Origin: Microbacterium sorbitolivorans
Lineage (GTDB): Bacteria > Actinomycetota > Actinomycetes > Actinomycetales > Microbacteriaceae
DNA: 64,000 bases
Assembly: GCF_003327285.1 (NCBI RefSeq)
Contig: NZ_KZ848473.1
Coordinates: 124,001 to 188,000, forward strand
Direction: 5' to 3'
Shown: positions 45,079-54,718 of the stretch, piece after piece
Numbering within the stretch: the stretch's first letter is position 1
Layout of the letters: each line of letters begins with the position of its first letter
The notes under the pieces: generated by a model
Told to the model about the DNA's origin: nothing
The model's input: the letters and a program-made list of their open reading frames with translations, nothing else
The model's database searches: none
Program-made: the position numbers and the translations under genes

Positions 45079-45084
45079 ACGCTA
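45079..45084 (-). promoter_or_regulatory. -10 box of the parA-like gene, leaderless
   Basis: TAGCGT on the minus strand ends 6 nt before the GTG at 45072. Confidence 0.48.
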
Positions 45085-45226
45085 CCGTCCTTACCGCTGA
45101 GAGCCACTCAGGCACGGAGGGAAAAGTCAGCCTTTTTGCTCGGGATCAGGCATGCCGAGTACGATTCCGGAGGGGCAATCATGCCCTCAGGCGGCCGGCC
45201 GGTCGCGTTTCGATCAGGAGTACGAC

Positions 45227-47479
45227 TTGGCAGAAGACCGCAACTCGACGTCTGACGAGGGCGTCGACCACGGCGTTCTCGACGAGGTCAGCACCTCGAC
45301 GACGGCAATCGACCTCGGTGCAACCGCACAGGTAAACGTCATCCTTCCCGTGGGTTATCGCGACGATGACCGCGACGATGACGACGTCATCGCCGATGAG
45401 CTCTCGGCCGACGAGATCGCGCGGCACGAGCTGGAGGCCGACGCATCCGTCGTCGATGACGCTGATCCGGGCGACGAGGTCGCCGACGCGGATCCGGAAG
45501 CCGGCGCGGATGCGGCCGGCGGCTTCGACGCGCAGGACGAGGGCGACGAGCCCGAGCCTGACGAGGCCAATGACGCCGAACCCGCCGACGAAGACGACTC
45601 CAATGCCGAGGACTCGGATGCGGCGGACGACGACGCGACACACGCCGACGCGGCAGAGGACGACGCGGCCGACGAGGCGGAGGCTGAGGAGCCCGCGGAC
45701 GGCGCGGATGACGACGCACTGGCGGACGCCGACGAGGCCGACGAGGCCGACGAGCCCGCCGACGATGCGGATGCCGTCGAGCTGACGGACGACGCTGAGG
45801 CCGACGAGCTGGCTGGCGATGCTGAGGCCGACGAGCCTGCGCTCGATGCCGATGCCGATGCCGATGCCGATGCCGATGCCGATGCCGATACAGGTGCAGA
45901 CGAGCCGGCGGCCGACGCCGACAGCTCGGCAGAAGACGCCGAAGAGCTGGCGGTTGACGAAGACGAGGTTGCCGAAGACGAGGACAACCTCGAGGCACCC
46001 GCCGATGACGAGGACACAGAAGACATCGACGAGGCCGAGGCAGAAGACGCCGCCCTCGAAGACGTCGCCCTCGAAGAAGGTGCGGTCGAAGAGCCCGAGC
46101 CCGAAGAGCCCGCCCTCGAAGACGCCGCCCCCGAAGAAGACCCGACCGACGCCCCGGCAACCGGCGACGCGGCATCCGCCGACGCATCCGACGAGGACGC
46201 GACCGACGGATCCGCGCAGGGCGCCGAAGACGACGACACTGCTGAATCGCGCGATGACGAGGTAGTGGCGAAGGAAGACTTCGCCGAGCACATCGACGAG
46301 CTGATGGCGACCGCCACCAATACCGTCACCCTCGAGGCCACCGCGACCGACCCGAGCATTGCGATTCTCCGCGAGGCAGCGACGACGAAGGAACCGCTTA
46401 TGGTGAAGGAACACAGCCCCATCCCGGCCGCCGTCTCGGCGGACACGGCGTCGCGCGTCGAGGAGGCCGCCCGCACGGGCCGCCCCTCGTTTATCAAGTC
46501 GCACGCCCGCGGTGGCGCGAGCGAGCAGGCGGCGCCGCAGAGCGCCCCCGAGGAGAGCGCCGTGCTCACCGACGCGCGCCTGCTCGAGACCGGCGCGATC
46601 CGCAAGCCCGTGCCCGTCGACCCGTGGCGCCGCATCCTGCACTCGATCACGGGTGGCGTCATCAACCTCCGCGACGGCAAGGCCACGCGCGAGCGCGCCG
46701 CGGTCAAGGCCCGCATCGGCGCCCGCATCGACGGCCGCGCCCGCTTCGTGCCCGTGATGAGCCGCAAGGGCGGCGTCGGCAAGACGACCGTCACGGCGCT
46801 GCTCGGCATGGCCCTCGCCGACGCGCGCGACGACCGCGTCGTCGCCGTCGACGCGAACCCCGACCGCGGCACGCTCGCCGAGCGCATCGCCAAGCCCTCG
46901 GGCAAGACGGTGCGCGACCTGGTGCGCGACAGCGACCAGATCCACGGCTATGGCGACATGTCCGCCCACGTCACGCGCGACGAGACACGCCTCGACGTGC
47001 TCGCGAGCGACACGGATCCGCACGTCGCCGACGCGTTCAGCGACGACGACTACCGCGCCGTCGCCGACATCGCGCAGCACTACTACTCGCTCGTGCTTAC
47101 CGACACCGGCACCGGCATCGTGCACTCGGTCATGTCGGCCACGCTCGACCTCGCCGACCAGCTCGTGATCGTGTCGGGCGTCAGCATCGACGAGGCGCGC
47201 CTCGCGTCCGAGACGCTGACGTGGCTCGAGGCCAACGGCCGCGGCGAGCTCGCGCAGAACGCGATCGTCGTCATCAACCAGGAGGCGGCGGGCAAGACCC
47301 ACGTGCGCATCGACGAGGTCGAGTCGCACTTCCGCAGCCGCGTGCGCGACGTTGTCCGCATCCCGTACGACCCCGCCATCGCGACGGGCAGCGCGATCTC
47401 GTTCCACGAGCTCGCCCAGCCGACGCGCGACGCCGCTCGCCGCCTCGCGGCGCTCGTCGTCGAGGGGATCCGTGCATGA
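45227..47479 (+). CDS. MinD/ParA-like ATPase with a very long acidic disordered N-terminus
   Basis: 750 residues from TTG 45227, which has AGGAG 6 nt upstream; the ATG at 45152 in the same frame lacks a good site. Residues about 20-385 are almost wholly Ala, Asp and Glu with few hydrophobic residues, including an (Asp-Ala) run coded by a hexanucleotide repeat. A linker with basic patches follows (about 430-500), then the ATPase domain (about 505-750): Walker [11 protein letters not shown] near 511-520, VDANPDRGT, and [10 protein letters not shown] in the Walker B region. Similar acidic or Pro-rich N-termini occur in actinobacterial MinD-like proteins. The partner is unknown; the divergent ParA is a candidate. 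Confidence 0.83.
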   Translation: MAEDRNSTSDEGVDHGVLDEVSTSTTAIDLGATAQVNVILPVGYRDDDRDDDDVIADELSADEIARHELEADASVVDDADPGDEVADADPEAGADAAGGFDAQDEGDEPEPDEANDAEPADEDDSNAEDSDAADDDATHADAAEDDAADEAEAEEPADGADDDALADADEADEADEPADDADAVELTDDAEADELAGDAEADEPALDADADADADADADADTGADEPAADADSSAEDAEELAVDEDEVAEDEDNLEAPADDEDTEDIDEAEAEDAALEDVALEEGAVEEPEPEEPALEDAAPEEDPTDAPATGDAASADASDEDATDGSAQGAEDDDTAESRDDEVVAKEDFAEHIDELMATATNTVTLEATATDPSIAILREAATTKEPLMVKEHSPIPAAVSADTASRVEEAARTGRPSFIKSHARGGASEQAAPQSAPEESAVLTDARLLETGAIRKPVPVDPWRRILHSITGGVINLRDGKATRERAAVKARIGARIDGRARFVPVMSRKGGVGKTTVTALLGMALADARDDRVVAVDANPDRGTLAERIAKPSGKTVRDLVRDSDQIHGYGDMSAHVTRDETRLDVLASDTDPHVADAFSDDDYRAVADIAQHYYSLVLTDTGTGIVHSVMSATLDLADQLVIVSGVSIDEARLASETLTWLEANGRGELAQNAIVVINQEAAGKTHVRIDEVESHFRSRVRDVVRIPYDPAIATGSAISFHELAQPTRDAARRLAALVVEGIRA
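45845..45889 (+). repeat. Hexanucleotide microsatellite (GATGCC)7.5 in the acidic region
   Basis: Seven uninterrupted GATGCC units and a half unit code for alternating Asp and Ala. Slippage would add or remove Asp-Ala pairs without shifting the frame. Confidence 0.9.
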
Positions 47480-47967
47480 CGGTCCGCGATATCCGCTTCT
47501 ACGGGGATCCGGTTCTCCGCACCCCGTGCGCCGAGATCGAGACGATCGATGACGGGATCCGCGCCCTCGTGGTCGACCTGATCGACACCGTCATGGTGCC
47601 GGGTCGCGCGGGCGTCGCGGCGCCGCAGATCGGCGTGGGCCTTCGCGCCTTCAGCTACAACGTCGACGGCCGTATCGGCGCGATCCTCAACCCGCGCGTC
47701 GTCGAGGTCACGGGCGAGAAGCAGCCGACGGGGGAGGGTTGCCTGTCGGTGCCGAACCTCTGGCACGACACGCCGCGCCACCCGTACGCGCGCGTCGAGG
47801 GCATCGACGTCGACGGCAACCCCGTCACGCTCGAGGGCGATGGCGTGTTCGCGCAGATGCTGCAGCACGAAACGGATCACCTCGATGGCATCGTCTACCT
47901 GCACCGCCTCGAGAAGCCCGAGCGCGCCGTCGCGATGCGACAGGTGCGCGAGAGCGACTGGTTCTAG
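47476..47967 (+). CDS. def: Peptide deformylase
   Basis: 163 residues. All three motifs are intact: GVAAPQIG (46-53), EGCLSVP with metal ligand C89, and HETDH with H131, E132 and H135. It removes the formyl group from nascent proteins using Fe2+. It overlaps the end of the MinD-like gene by ATGA, so it is coupled to it, and ends at a strong terminator. Confidence 0.97.
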   Translation: MTVRDIRFYGDPVLRTPCAEIETIDDGIRALVVDLIDTVMVPGRAGVAAPQIGVGLRAFSYNVDGRIGAILNPRVVEVTGEKQPTGEGCLSVPNLWHDTPRHPYARVEGIDVDGNPVTLEGDGVFAQMLQHETDHLDGIVYLHRLEKPERAVAMRQVRESDWF

Positions 47968-47974
47968 GTTCGAA

Positions 47975-48012
47975 AACGAGTAACGCCCCTCCTCGGAGGG
48001 GCGTTACTCGTT
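47975..48012. terminator. Bidirectional terminator between def and fadD
   Basis: An 18-bp perfect inverted repeat (AACGAGTAACGCCCCTCC and its complement, 2 bases between) lies between the convergent stops. Confidence 0.85.
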
Positions 48013-48016
48013 GGCG

Positions 48017-49846
48017 CTAGCCGATGGCGATTGTCGAGGTGCGGTCGCCCGGCGCCGCGTAGATGTCGTCGACCGCCGAGGCGAAGTCCTTCATGATGAC
48101 GGAGCGCTTGATGGAGAGCTTCGGCGTGAGGTGGCCCGACGCCTCGGTCCACTCGGTCGGCAGGATCCGGAACTCGCGGATCGACTCGGCGCGCGACACG
48201 AGGGTGTTGGCGTGGTCGATCGCGCGCTGCACCTCCTCGCGCACCGCGGGCGTGGCGGCGGCCTGTTCGAGCGTGAGGTCGTCGGGCTGGCCGTGGGTCT
48301 TGAGCCACGCGGGGAGCATCTCGGGGTCGAGCGTCACGAGCGCCGCGATGAACGGCTTCTGGTCGCCCACGACGACGACCTGACCGACGATCGAGTTCGC
48401 GCGGATCGGGTCCTCGAGCATCGTCGGCGACACGTTCTTGCCGCCGGCGGTGACGATGATCTCCTTCTTACGGCCCGTGATACTCAGACGGCCCTGGTCG
48501 TCGAGCGCTCCCAGATCGCCCGTGCGGAACCACTCGCCGTCGAAGGCTTCCTCGGTCGCTTCGGCGTTACGCCAGTACTCGCGGAAGACGTTGACGCCCT
48601 TGATCTCGACCTCGCCGTCGGAGGCGATGCGGATCCCGACGCCGGGCAGGGCCGGTCCGACCGTGCCGACCTGGATGTCACCGGGGCGGTTGACGGACGC
48701 GGGCGCCGTCGTCTCGGTCAGGCCGTAGCCCTCGAGGATCTTGACGCCGAGGCCGCGGAAGAAGTAGCCGAGGTGCGGGCCGAGCGGCGCGGATCCGGAC
48801 ACGGCGTAGGTGACGCGCCCGCCCATGAGCTCGCGGAGCTTGCCGTAGACGAGCTTGTTGAAGAGCTTGAACTGCAGCGCGAGCAGCGGGCCGATCTTCT
48901 CGCCCTCCTGCTCGCGGCGCGAATACTCGATCGCGACCTTGGCGGCGCGCTGGAAGATCGCGCCCTTGCCCTCTGCCTGCGTCTTCTGCTCGGCCGAGTT
49001 GTAGACCTTCTCGAACACGCGGGGGACCGCGAGGAGCAGCGTCGGCTTGAACGAGCCGAGCGTCTTCACGAGGTTCTTTGTGTTGGGCTCGTGGCCCGTC
49101 TTCACGCCGCCGCGAATATAGAGCACCGACATGAAGCGCGCGAACACGTGCGCCGTCGTGATGAAAAGCACCGTCGACGCGCCCGGCTGATCGATGACCT
49201 CACGCAGCGCGACGGCCGCGTTCTCCGCGGTATCGACGAAGTTGCCGTGCGTCAGCACGCACCCCTTCGGGCGCCCCGTGGATCCGGAGGTATAGATGAT
49301 CGTCGCGATGTCGCTCGAGCGGGCGAGCGAGCGGCGGCGCTCGATCTCGGCATCCTCGACCTCGCGGCCCTCCTCGATGAGGGTCGCGAGCGCGCCCTCG
49401 TCCATGCGCCAATAGGTGCCGATGAGCGGGAGCTCCCCGCGCACCTCGGCGAAGCGCTCGTGGTGCGTGTCGTTCTCTACCATGAGGGCGACGGAACCGG
49501 AGTCGGACAGGATCCAGCGGATCTGCTCGGGCGAGCTGGTCTCGTAGACGGGGACCATGATGACGCCCGCGTAGTAGAGCGCGAAGTCGACGAGCGTCCA
49601 GCGATAGGTCGTCGAAGCGAGGAAGCCGATCTTGTCGCCGGGGCGGAGGCCCGCGGCGACGAAGCCCTTCGCGAGGGCGATCACCTCGTCTTCGAACTCG
49701 CGAGACGTCTTGTCTTTCCACCCGTCGCCGTCAGGGACTGCGAAGAGGGGGCGGTCGGGGGTTTCCCGCACGCGATCGACCAACAGATCGCTGATGTTGC
49801 GCTCTGGGTCGTTCGGTACGAGGGGTTCGACGTAAGTTTCGTTCAC
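48017..49846 (-). CDS. fadD: Long-chain fatty-acid--CoA ligase (FadD15-like)
   Basis: 609 residues. Adenylate-forming enzyme of the long-chain acyl-CoA synthetase family: YTSGSTGRPKGC (about 187-198, ATP-binding P-loop), YGLTETTAP near 387, WFRTGDLG and GRKKEIIVTAGGKNVSP near 480-500. It activates fatty acids with ATP and CoA. Its place next to plsC and aroG matches mycobacterial fadD15. The GTG start has AAAGGAG 5 nt upstream; TAGACT about 50 nt upstream (49900-49905) is a plausible -10. Confidence 0.94.
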   Translation of the reverse strand: MNETYVEPLVPNDPERNISDLLVDRVRETPDRPLFAVPDGDGWKDKTSREFEDEVIALAKGFVAAGLRPGDKIGFLASTTYRWTLVDFALYYAGVIMVPVYETSSPEQIRWILSDSGSVALMVENDTHHERFAEVRGELPLIGTYWRMDEGALATLIEEGREVEDAEIERRRSLARSSDIATIIYTSGSTGRPKGCVLTHGNFVDTAENAAVALREVIDQPGASTVLFITTAHVFARFMSVLYIRGGVKTGHEPNTKNLVKTLGSFKPTLLLAVPRVFEKVYNSAEQKTQAEGKGAIFQRAAKVAIEYSRREQEGEKIGPLLALQFKLFNKLVYGKLRELMGGRVTYAVSGSAPLGPHLGYFFRGLGVKILEGYGLTETTAPASVNRPGDIQVGTVGPALPGVGIRIASDGEVEIKGVNVFREYWRNAEATEEAFDGEWFRTGDLGALDDQGRLSITGRKKEIIVTAGGKNVSPTMLEDPIRANSIVGQVVVVGDQKPFIAALVTLDPEMLPAWLKTHGQPDDLTLEQAAATPAVREEVQRAIDHANTLVSRAESIREFRILPTEWTEASGHLTPKLSIKRSVIMKDFASAVDDIYAAPGDRTSTIAIG

Positions 49847-49899
49847 GGCAACTCCTTTGACACCGGACGTTGAGAATGTGCGCTCCCGCGCTTCGTTCG

Positions 49900-49905
49900 A
49901 GTCTA
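49900..49905 (-). promoter_or_regulatory. -10-like box of fadD
   Basis: TAGACT on the minus strand lies 53 nt before the GTG, giving a leader of roughly 45 nt that includes the ribosome binding site. Confidence 0.4.
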
Positions 49906-50014
49906 TGGTCTGGCGACCGCACGGGGTGACATCCGCTGTGCGCGTTCGACAAAGTTCGAGCCCCTGACCGGGTCGCCGCGTGAGGTCGCTTCATCGTGTG
50001 CCGCGCGTGTGGCC

Positions 50015-50020
50015 TAAACT
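50015..50020 (+). promoter_or_regulatory. -10 box of plsC-like gene, leaderless
   Basis: TAAACT ends 6 nt before the GTG at 50027. Confidence 0.5.
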
Positions 50021-50026
50021 CGTGGC

Positions 50027-50707
50027 GTGTTCTATTGGATCCTCAAGTACCTGGTCGTCGGACCGGTGCTCAAGGCGATCTTCCGACCGTGGATCGTCGG
50101 CGCGAAGAATGTGCCGAAGACGGGCGCCGCGATTCTCGCGAGCAACCACCTCTCGGTCATGGATTCGATCTTCCTGCCGCTCATGATCGAGCGCCCCATG
50201 TCATTCCTCGCGAAGTCCGAGTACTTTACGAGTAAGGGCCTCAAGGGCTGGGCGACGAAGTGGTTCATGAAGGGCACCGGCCAGATCCCGATCGACCGCT
50301 CCGGCGGATCCGCGTCGGAGGCCGCGCTGAACACGGCCCTGCAGGTAATCGGCAGGGGAGACCTGCTCGGCATCTACCCCGAGGGCACGCGCAGCCCCGA
50401 CGGGCGCCTCTATAAGGGCCGCACCGGCCTTGCGCGCATGGCGCTCGTCGCGAAGGTACCCGTCATCCCCGTCGTGATGGTCGACACCGACACGATGCTG
50501 CCGATCGGATCCAGCCGCCCGCGCCTCGTGCGCGTCGGCATGGTGATCGGCGAGCCGCTCGACTTCTCTCGTTACGAGGGCTTCGAGGACGACCGCTTCG
50601 TGCTGCGAAGCGTCACCGACGAGATCATGGTCGCCCTGCAGCAGCTCGGTGGACAGGCCTACGTCGACGAATACGCGTCGAAGTTCAGGCAGCAGGCGGG
50701 CTCCTAG
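50027..50707 (+). CDS. 1-acyl-sn-glycerol-3-phosphate acyltransferase family protein
   Basis: 226 residues, PlsC family. The catalytic H-x4-D is H41-D46 (SNHLSVMD), followed by the glycerol-phosphate motif EGTRSPDG (119-126) and VPVIPVVM near 145. It transfers acyl groups to lysophosphatidic acid or a related lipid at the membrane; an N-terminal hydrophobic stretch anchors it. It corresponds to Rv2182c by position. The 3' end is 44 bp from aroG, which has its own -10 box. Confidence 0.92.
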   Translation: MFYWILKYLVVGPVLKAIFRPWIVGAKNVPKTGAAILASNHLSVMDSIFLPLMIERPMSFLAKSEYFTSKGLKGWATKWFMKGTGQIPIDRSGGSASEAALNTALQVIGRGDLLGIYPEGTRSPDGRLYKGRTGLARMALVAKVPVIPVVMVDTDTMLPIGSSRPRLVRVGMVIGEPLDFSRYEGFEDDRFVLRSVTDEIMVALQQLGGQAYVDEYASKFRQQAGS

Positions 50708-50738
50708 GCGCCGTGTCCGGGGCGCCATGTCCACCCGA

Positions 50739-50744
50739 TAGAAT
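50739..50744 (+). promoter_or_regulatory. -10 box of aroG, leaderless
   Basis: TAGAAT (5 of 6 matches) ends 6 nt before the ATG at 50751. Confidence 0.6.
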
Positions 50745-50750
50745 CGTGGA

Positions 50751-52088
50751 ATGGAGCAGAACCTGGACGCGCTCGACGCATGGCGCGAACTCCCCATCAA
50801 GCAGCAGCCCGCATGGCCTGACCAGGCAGAGGTCGAGCTGGTTTCCGCAGAGCTCGCGGCCCTCCCGCCGCTCGTCTTCGCAGGCGAGGTCGACGAGATG
50901 CGTCAGCGCCTCGGCGAGGCGGCCGCCGGCCGCGCCTTCCTGCTCCAGGGCGGCGACTGCGCCGAGACCTTCGCGGGCGCGACGGCCGACAAGATCCGCA
51001 ACCGCGTCAAGACGGTGCTGCAGATGGCGGTCGTCCTGACGTACGGCGCCTCGATGCCGATCGTGAAGATGGGCCGCATGGCGGGCCAGTTCGCGAAGCC
51101 CCGCTCGAGCGACACCGAGACGCGCGGCGACGTGACGCTCCCCGCCTTCCGCGGCGAGATCGTCAACGGCTACGACTTCACCGAGGGCTCGCGCACGGCA
51201 GACCCGCGCCGCCTGCTCCAGGCGTACCATACGTCGGTCAGTACGCTGAACCTCATCCGTGCCTTCACCCAGGGCGGCTTCGCCGACCTGCGCGAGGTGC
51301 ACGCGTGGAACAAGGGCTTCGCCGCGAACCCCGCGAACAAGAAGTACGAGCAGATGGCGATCGAGATCGACCGCGCCGTGAAGTTCATGGAGGCGGCGGG
51401 AGCCGACTTCGACTCGCTGAAGCGCGTCGACTTCTTCACGGGCCACGAGGGCTTGCTCATGGACTACGAGCGTCCGCTGACGCGCATCGACTCGCGCACG
51501 GGCGACGCCTACGACACCTCGGCGCACTTCATCTGGGTCGGCGAGCGCACCCGCGAGCTCGACGGCGCGCACATCGACTTCGTGTCGAAGATCCGCAACC
51601 CCATCGGCGTGAAGCTCGGCCCGACGACGACGCCGGAGACGGCGCTCGCGCTCATCGACAAGCTCGATCCCGAGCGCGAGCCGGGCCGCCTGACGTTCAT
51701 CACCCGCATGGGCGCCGGCAAGATCCGCGACGCGCTGCCCCCGCTCCTCGAGGCCGTCAAGGCCTCGGGCGCGCAGCCGCTGTGGGTCACCGACCCGATG
51801 CACGGCAACGGCTTCGCCACGCCGAACGGCTTCAAGACGCGTCGCTTCGATGACGTCGTCGACGAGGTCCGCGGCTTCTTCGACGCGCACCGCGCCGTCG
51901 GCACCCACCCGGGCGGAATCCACGTCGAGCTCACGGGCGACGACGTGACCGAGTGCCTCGGCGGATCCGAAGAGATCGACGAGGCGGGCCTCGCGACCCG
52001 CTACGAGTCGCTGTGCGACCCGCGCCTCAACCACATGCAGTCGCTCGAGCTGGCCTTCCTCGTGGCCGAGGAGCTCGAGAAGCGCTAA
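50751..52088 (+). CDS. aroG: Class II 3-deoxy-7-phosphoheptulonate synthase
   Basis: 445 residues. Condenses phosphoenolpyruvate and erythrose 4-phosphate, the first step to chorismate. Class II (plant and mycobacterial type) is clear from LLQGGDCAETF, KMGRMAGQFAKPRS, WVGERTRELDGAH, RNPIGVKLGP, TRMGAG and WVTDPMHGNG, which line the active site and metal site. In Mycobacterium the enzyme binds chorismate mutase and aromatic amino acids for control. It is monocistronic and ends in a strong terminator. Confidence 0.97.
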   Translation: MEQNLDALDAWRELPIKQQPAWPDQAEVELVSAELAALPPLVFAGEVDEMRQRLGEAAAGRAFLLQGGDCAETFAGATADKIRNRVKTVLQMAVVLTYGASMPIVKMGRMAGQFAKPRSSDTETRGDVTLPAFRGEIVNGYDFTEGSRTADPRRLLQAYHTSVSTLNLIRAFTQGGFADLREVHAWNKGFAANPANKKYEQMAIEIDRAVKFMEAAGADFDSLKRVDFFTGHEGLLMDYERPLTRIDSRTGDAYDTSAHFIWVGERTRELDGAHIDFVSKIRNPIGVKLGPTTTPETALALIDKLDPEREPGRLTFITRMGAGKIRDALPPLLEAVKASGAQPLWVTDPMHGNGFATPNGFKTRRFDDVVDEVRGFFDAHRAVGTHPGGIHVELTGDDVTECLGGSEEIDEAGLATRYESLCDPRLNHMQSLELAFLVAEELEKR

Positions 52089-52102
52089 GCGTCGCCGACG
52101 CG

Positions 52103-52139
52103 ACATCGCCGCCCCGGACGAGTTCCGGGGCGGCGATGT
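52103..52139. terminator. Bidirectional terminator between aroG and pknL
   Basis: A 16-bp perfect stem (ACATCGCCGCCCCGGA and its complement) with a 5-nt loop and a short T-run after it on the plus strand. Confidence 0.82.
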
Positions 52140-52158
52140 TTCGTTCGCGGGCGGGCCG

Positions 52159-54177
52159 CTAGTCGATGAGGCTCGCGAGCTTCGCGTTGAGCGTCACGGT
52201 AGAGCCCGGCAGCACGCTCTCGCCGGCGCCCGGCGAGGTCGACTGCACGACCACGAAGTTGCCGAGGCCCGCGTTGAGGAACGCCGACCACTTGCCCGTG
52301 TCGTACTCGGCGACGAGGCCCGCGGCCTCGATCGCCGCGATCGCGTCGGGAAGCGTCGTGCCCTCGGCGATCTCCGGAACCGGGATCGGCTGAGGGCCCT
52401 GCGACTCGACGAGGGTGACGGTGTCGCCGGGGTGCAGCGAGGCGTCCGGATCCGCGACGTCGTATCGAATGGCGACGCCCGCCGCGACGGTGTCGCTGTA
52501 CTCGAGCGTGTTCGTCTCGGCGACCTCGAGGCCGGCGTCGGTCAGGCGCGAGCGCGCCTCGTCTGCCGAGAAACCGGCGATGTCGGGGACGGGGCCCGCG
52601 GAGGTCGTGAGCGTCAGCGAGTAGCCCTGGTAGGCGTTGCAGCCGTCGAGGCACCCGTAGCCGTCGCCGCCGGCCTCCTTCGACACGCGCGCGCCGATGA
52701 CGGTGCCGGCATCACGGGAGTCGTAGTTCTGCGGCGCGTCGTCGGTGAGCGTGAGAACGGCGTCCTTCGCGTACTGCTCCACCTGCGCGTGCGACATGCC
52801 GCGGAGGCTGCCGATCGTCACCTCGGCGGGACCGAGCGACGTCGTCACGGTGACGGTGTCGCCGGGGTAGACGCGCGTGCCGGGCTCGGGGGAGACCGAC
52901 AGGATCCGCCCCTCCGCGACCGTCAGGCTGTTCTCCGTCTCGTGCGCCGGCACCAGCTCGAGGTCGCGCAGCTGCACCGCGACGTCGGCGTAGGGCGTCG
53001 TCGTCGCGATGACGGGCACGGCGACCATCGAGCCGGGGCCGGATCCGAACCACCAGCCCGTGCCGCCCGCCGCGACCGCGAGCACGATCGCCATGACCGC
53101 CGCCCACCAGCCGCGCATACGGCGGCGGCGCGTCTTCACGCGCAGGCGTTCGGCGTTGCCGTCCGAGGTCGCGGAGGTGTCGCTCTCGTCGGTCGTCACG
53201 GCGCCGGGGAGCACGCTCGTGATGCGGCCTGTGTCCATCGAGGGCGGGAGGAGGGCGGTCTCGCTGTCGTCCGGCGCGTCGTCGAGCTCGGCCGTCGTCC
53301 GCGCGCGCCCCTGGGGCACGAGCGGCTGGATCCCGAGCTGAGATTCGATCTCGCGGAGCCGCTCGAGCATGACGCCCGCGTCGGCGGGCCGCTCGTCGGG
53401 CTCCTTCTCGGTCGACCACAACACGAGCTCGTCGAACTGCTCCGGCACCGCCGGGTTCTTGATGCTCGGGCGCGGAACTCTCTCGGTGGCGTGCTGATAC
53501 GCGATCTGCATCGGCTGATCGCCGCGATACGGCTGCTCGCCCGTCAGCATCTCGTAGAGCATGATGCCGATGGCGTAGATATCGGCGCGCGCGTCGGCGG
53601 TCCCCGGCTTCATCAGCTCGGGGGCGAGGTAGGCGATCGTGCCGAGCAGCTGCTGACCCGTCGCCGTGTTCGCGCTCGTCGCGCGCGCGAGGCCGAAGTC
53701 GCCGATCTTGATCCGGCCGTCCTCGGCGATCAGCACGTTCTCGGGCTTCACGTCGCGGTGGATATATCCCGCCTCGTGCGCCGACGCCAGGCCGGCGAGA
53801 ACCGCGTGCATGACGGTGATCGTGTGCTCGATCGACAGCCGGCCCGTCTCGTTGATGAGATCGCGCAGCGTCACGCCGGGCAGGTGCTCCATCACGAGGT
53901 AGGCGACGTCGTCGTCCTGCCCCTGATCGAACACGCTCACGACGTGCGGATCGCTCAGGCGGGCCGCCGCGCGGGCCTCCTGAATAAAGCGCGCCTGGAA
54001 GCGATCGTCGTCGCTCAGGTGGTGGTGCATCACCTTGATCGCGACGCGGCGCTCGAGCCTCAGATCCGTCGCCAGGTACACCGTCGCCATCCCGCCGCGC
54101 GCGATCCGCGAGCGCACGCGATATCTGCCATCGATCAAGCGCCCCACGAGGGGGTCGGTGGCAGGACGAGAAGACAC
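52159..54177 (-). CDS. pknL: PASTA-domain Ser/Thr protein kinase PknL
   Basis: 672 residues. The Hanks-type kinase domain (1-290) has the Gly loop IARGGMATVY, Lys48 in VAIKVM, H140-R-D142 with VKPEN, and D160-F-G. A juxtamembrane stretch leads to one membrane helix near 355-375, then about four extracellular PASTA repeats (to 672) that in this family bind muropeptides or lipid II. The position beside aroG and the Rv2175c-like gene identifies PknL; the mycobacterial PknL lacks PASTA domains, whereas the corynebacterial one has them. The GTG start follows TAGACT by 6 nt. Confidence 0.93.
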   Translation of the reverse strand: MSSRPATDPLVGRLIDGRYRVRSRIARGGMATVYLATDLRLERRVAIKVMHHHLSDDDRFQARFIQEARAAARLSDPHVVSVFDQGQDDDVAYLVMEHLPGVTLRDLINETGRLSIEHTITVMHAVLAGLASAHEAGYIHRDVKPENVLIAEDGRIKIGDFGLARATSANTATGQQLLGTIAYLAPELMKPGTADARADIYAIGIMLYEMLTGEQPYRGDQPMQIAYQHATERVPRPSIKNPAVPEQFDELVLWSTEKEPDERPADAGVMLERLREIESQLGIQPLVPQGRARTTAELDDAPDDSETALLPPSMDTGRITSVLPGAVTTDESDTSATSDGNAERLRVKTRRRRMRGWWAAVMAIVLAVAAGGTGWWFGSGPGSMVAVPVIATTTPYADVAVQLRDLELVPAHETENSLTVAEGRILSVSPEPGTRVYPGDTVTVTTSLGPAEVTIGSLRGMSHAQVEQYAKDAVLTLTDDAPQNYDSRDAGTVIGARVSKEAGGDGYGCLDGCNAYQGYSLTLTTSAGPVPDIAGFSADEARSRLTDAGLEVAETNTLEYSDTVAAGVAIRYDVADPDASLHPGDTVTLVESQGPQPIPVPEIAEGTTLPDAIAAIEAAGLVAEYDTGKWSAFLNAGLGNFVVVQSTSPGAGESVLPGSTVTLNAKLASLID

Positions 54178-54183
54178 CGGATC

Positions 54184-54189
54184 AGTCTA
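54184..54189 (-). promoter_or_regulatory. -10 box of pknL, leaderless
   Basis: TAGACT on the minus strand ends 6 nt before the GTG at 54177. Confidence 0.52.
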
Positions 54190-54280
54190 CGGAAACCACG
54201 CCCTGCGAACCGTGAGGACGCTCCGGGCAAAGCGCGAACGCCCCCACCGCCGTCCAGGCTCGGCGTGAGAGGATCGACGG

Positions 54281-54616
54281 GTGATGAACGAAACGATTGA
54301 GTGGCTCAACATTCCCGACGTCGCCGAGCGCCTCGGCGAATCCCTCGGGCGCGTCAGCCGCCTCCTCGACGAGCGCGCGCTCCTCGCGGTGCGCCGCGAC
54401 GGGATCCGCGTCGTCCCCGCCGACTTCATCGACGGCGACCGTCCGCTCGCCTCGCTGCGCGGCACCATCATCCTGCTCGGCGACGCCGGCTTCGACGACG
54501 AAGAGATCCTCACCTGGCTCTACACCGACGAGCCCGAGCTTGGCCACCCGCCGATCCAGTCGCTGCTCGCCGGGCGTAAATCCGAAGTCCGCCGCGTCGC
54601 CGCCGCCCTCCTCTAA
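54281..54616 (+). CDS. Rv2175c-family DNA-binding protein
   Basis: 111 residues. A winged helix-turn-helix at the N-terminus (EWLNIPDVAERLGESLGRVSRLLDERALLAVRR, about 7-40) and the C-terminal region of Rv2175c follow. In Mycobacterium tuberculosis Rv2175c binds DNA and loses binding when phosphorylated by PknL, the kinase gene directly adjacent here (divergent, 103 bp apart). That functional link is inferred. The start is GTG 54281 or ATG 54284. Confidence 0.85.
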   Translation: MMNETIEWLNIPDVAERLGESLGRVSRLLDERALLAVRRDGIRVVPADFIDGDRPLASLRGTIILLGDAGFDDEEILTWLYTDEPELGHPPIQSLLAGRKSEVRRVAAALL

Positions 54617-54718
54617 CCGCCCCCGGGCACGCAGATCGCGGCGCCTCGTCGGTCAGCGGGCACCCGGCCCGCCTCCCTCCTCCGCCTTGCGCTCGACGCA
54701 CCCGGGCGGGTTAGAACC

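Noticed and set aside
44257..47479. Plasmid-type partition locus
   Set aside because: There is no ParB and no parS-like repeats, and the genes are embedded in conserved chromosomal order next to def and fadD.
52432..54300. Long open frame antisense to pknL (and similar ones opposite pepN, fadD and others)
   Set aside because: High G+C coding sequence leaves antisense frames open. The frames are Arg-, His- and Asp-rich without domains, and the sense genes have clear motifs.
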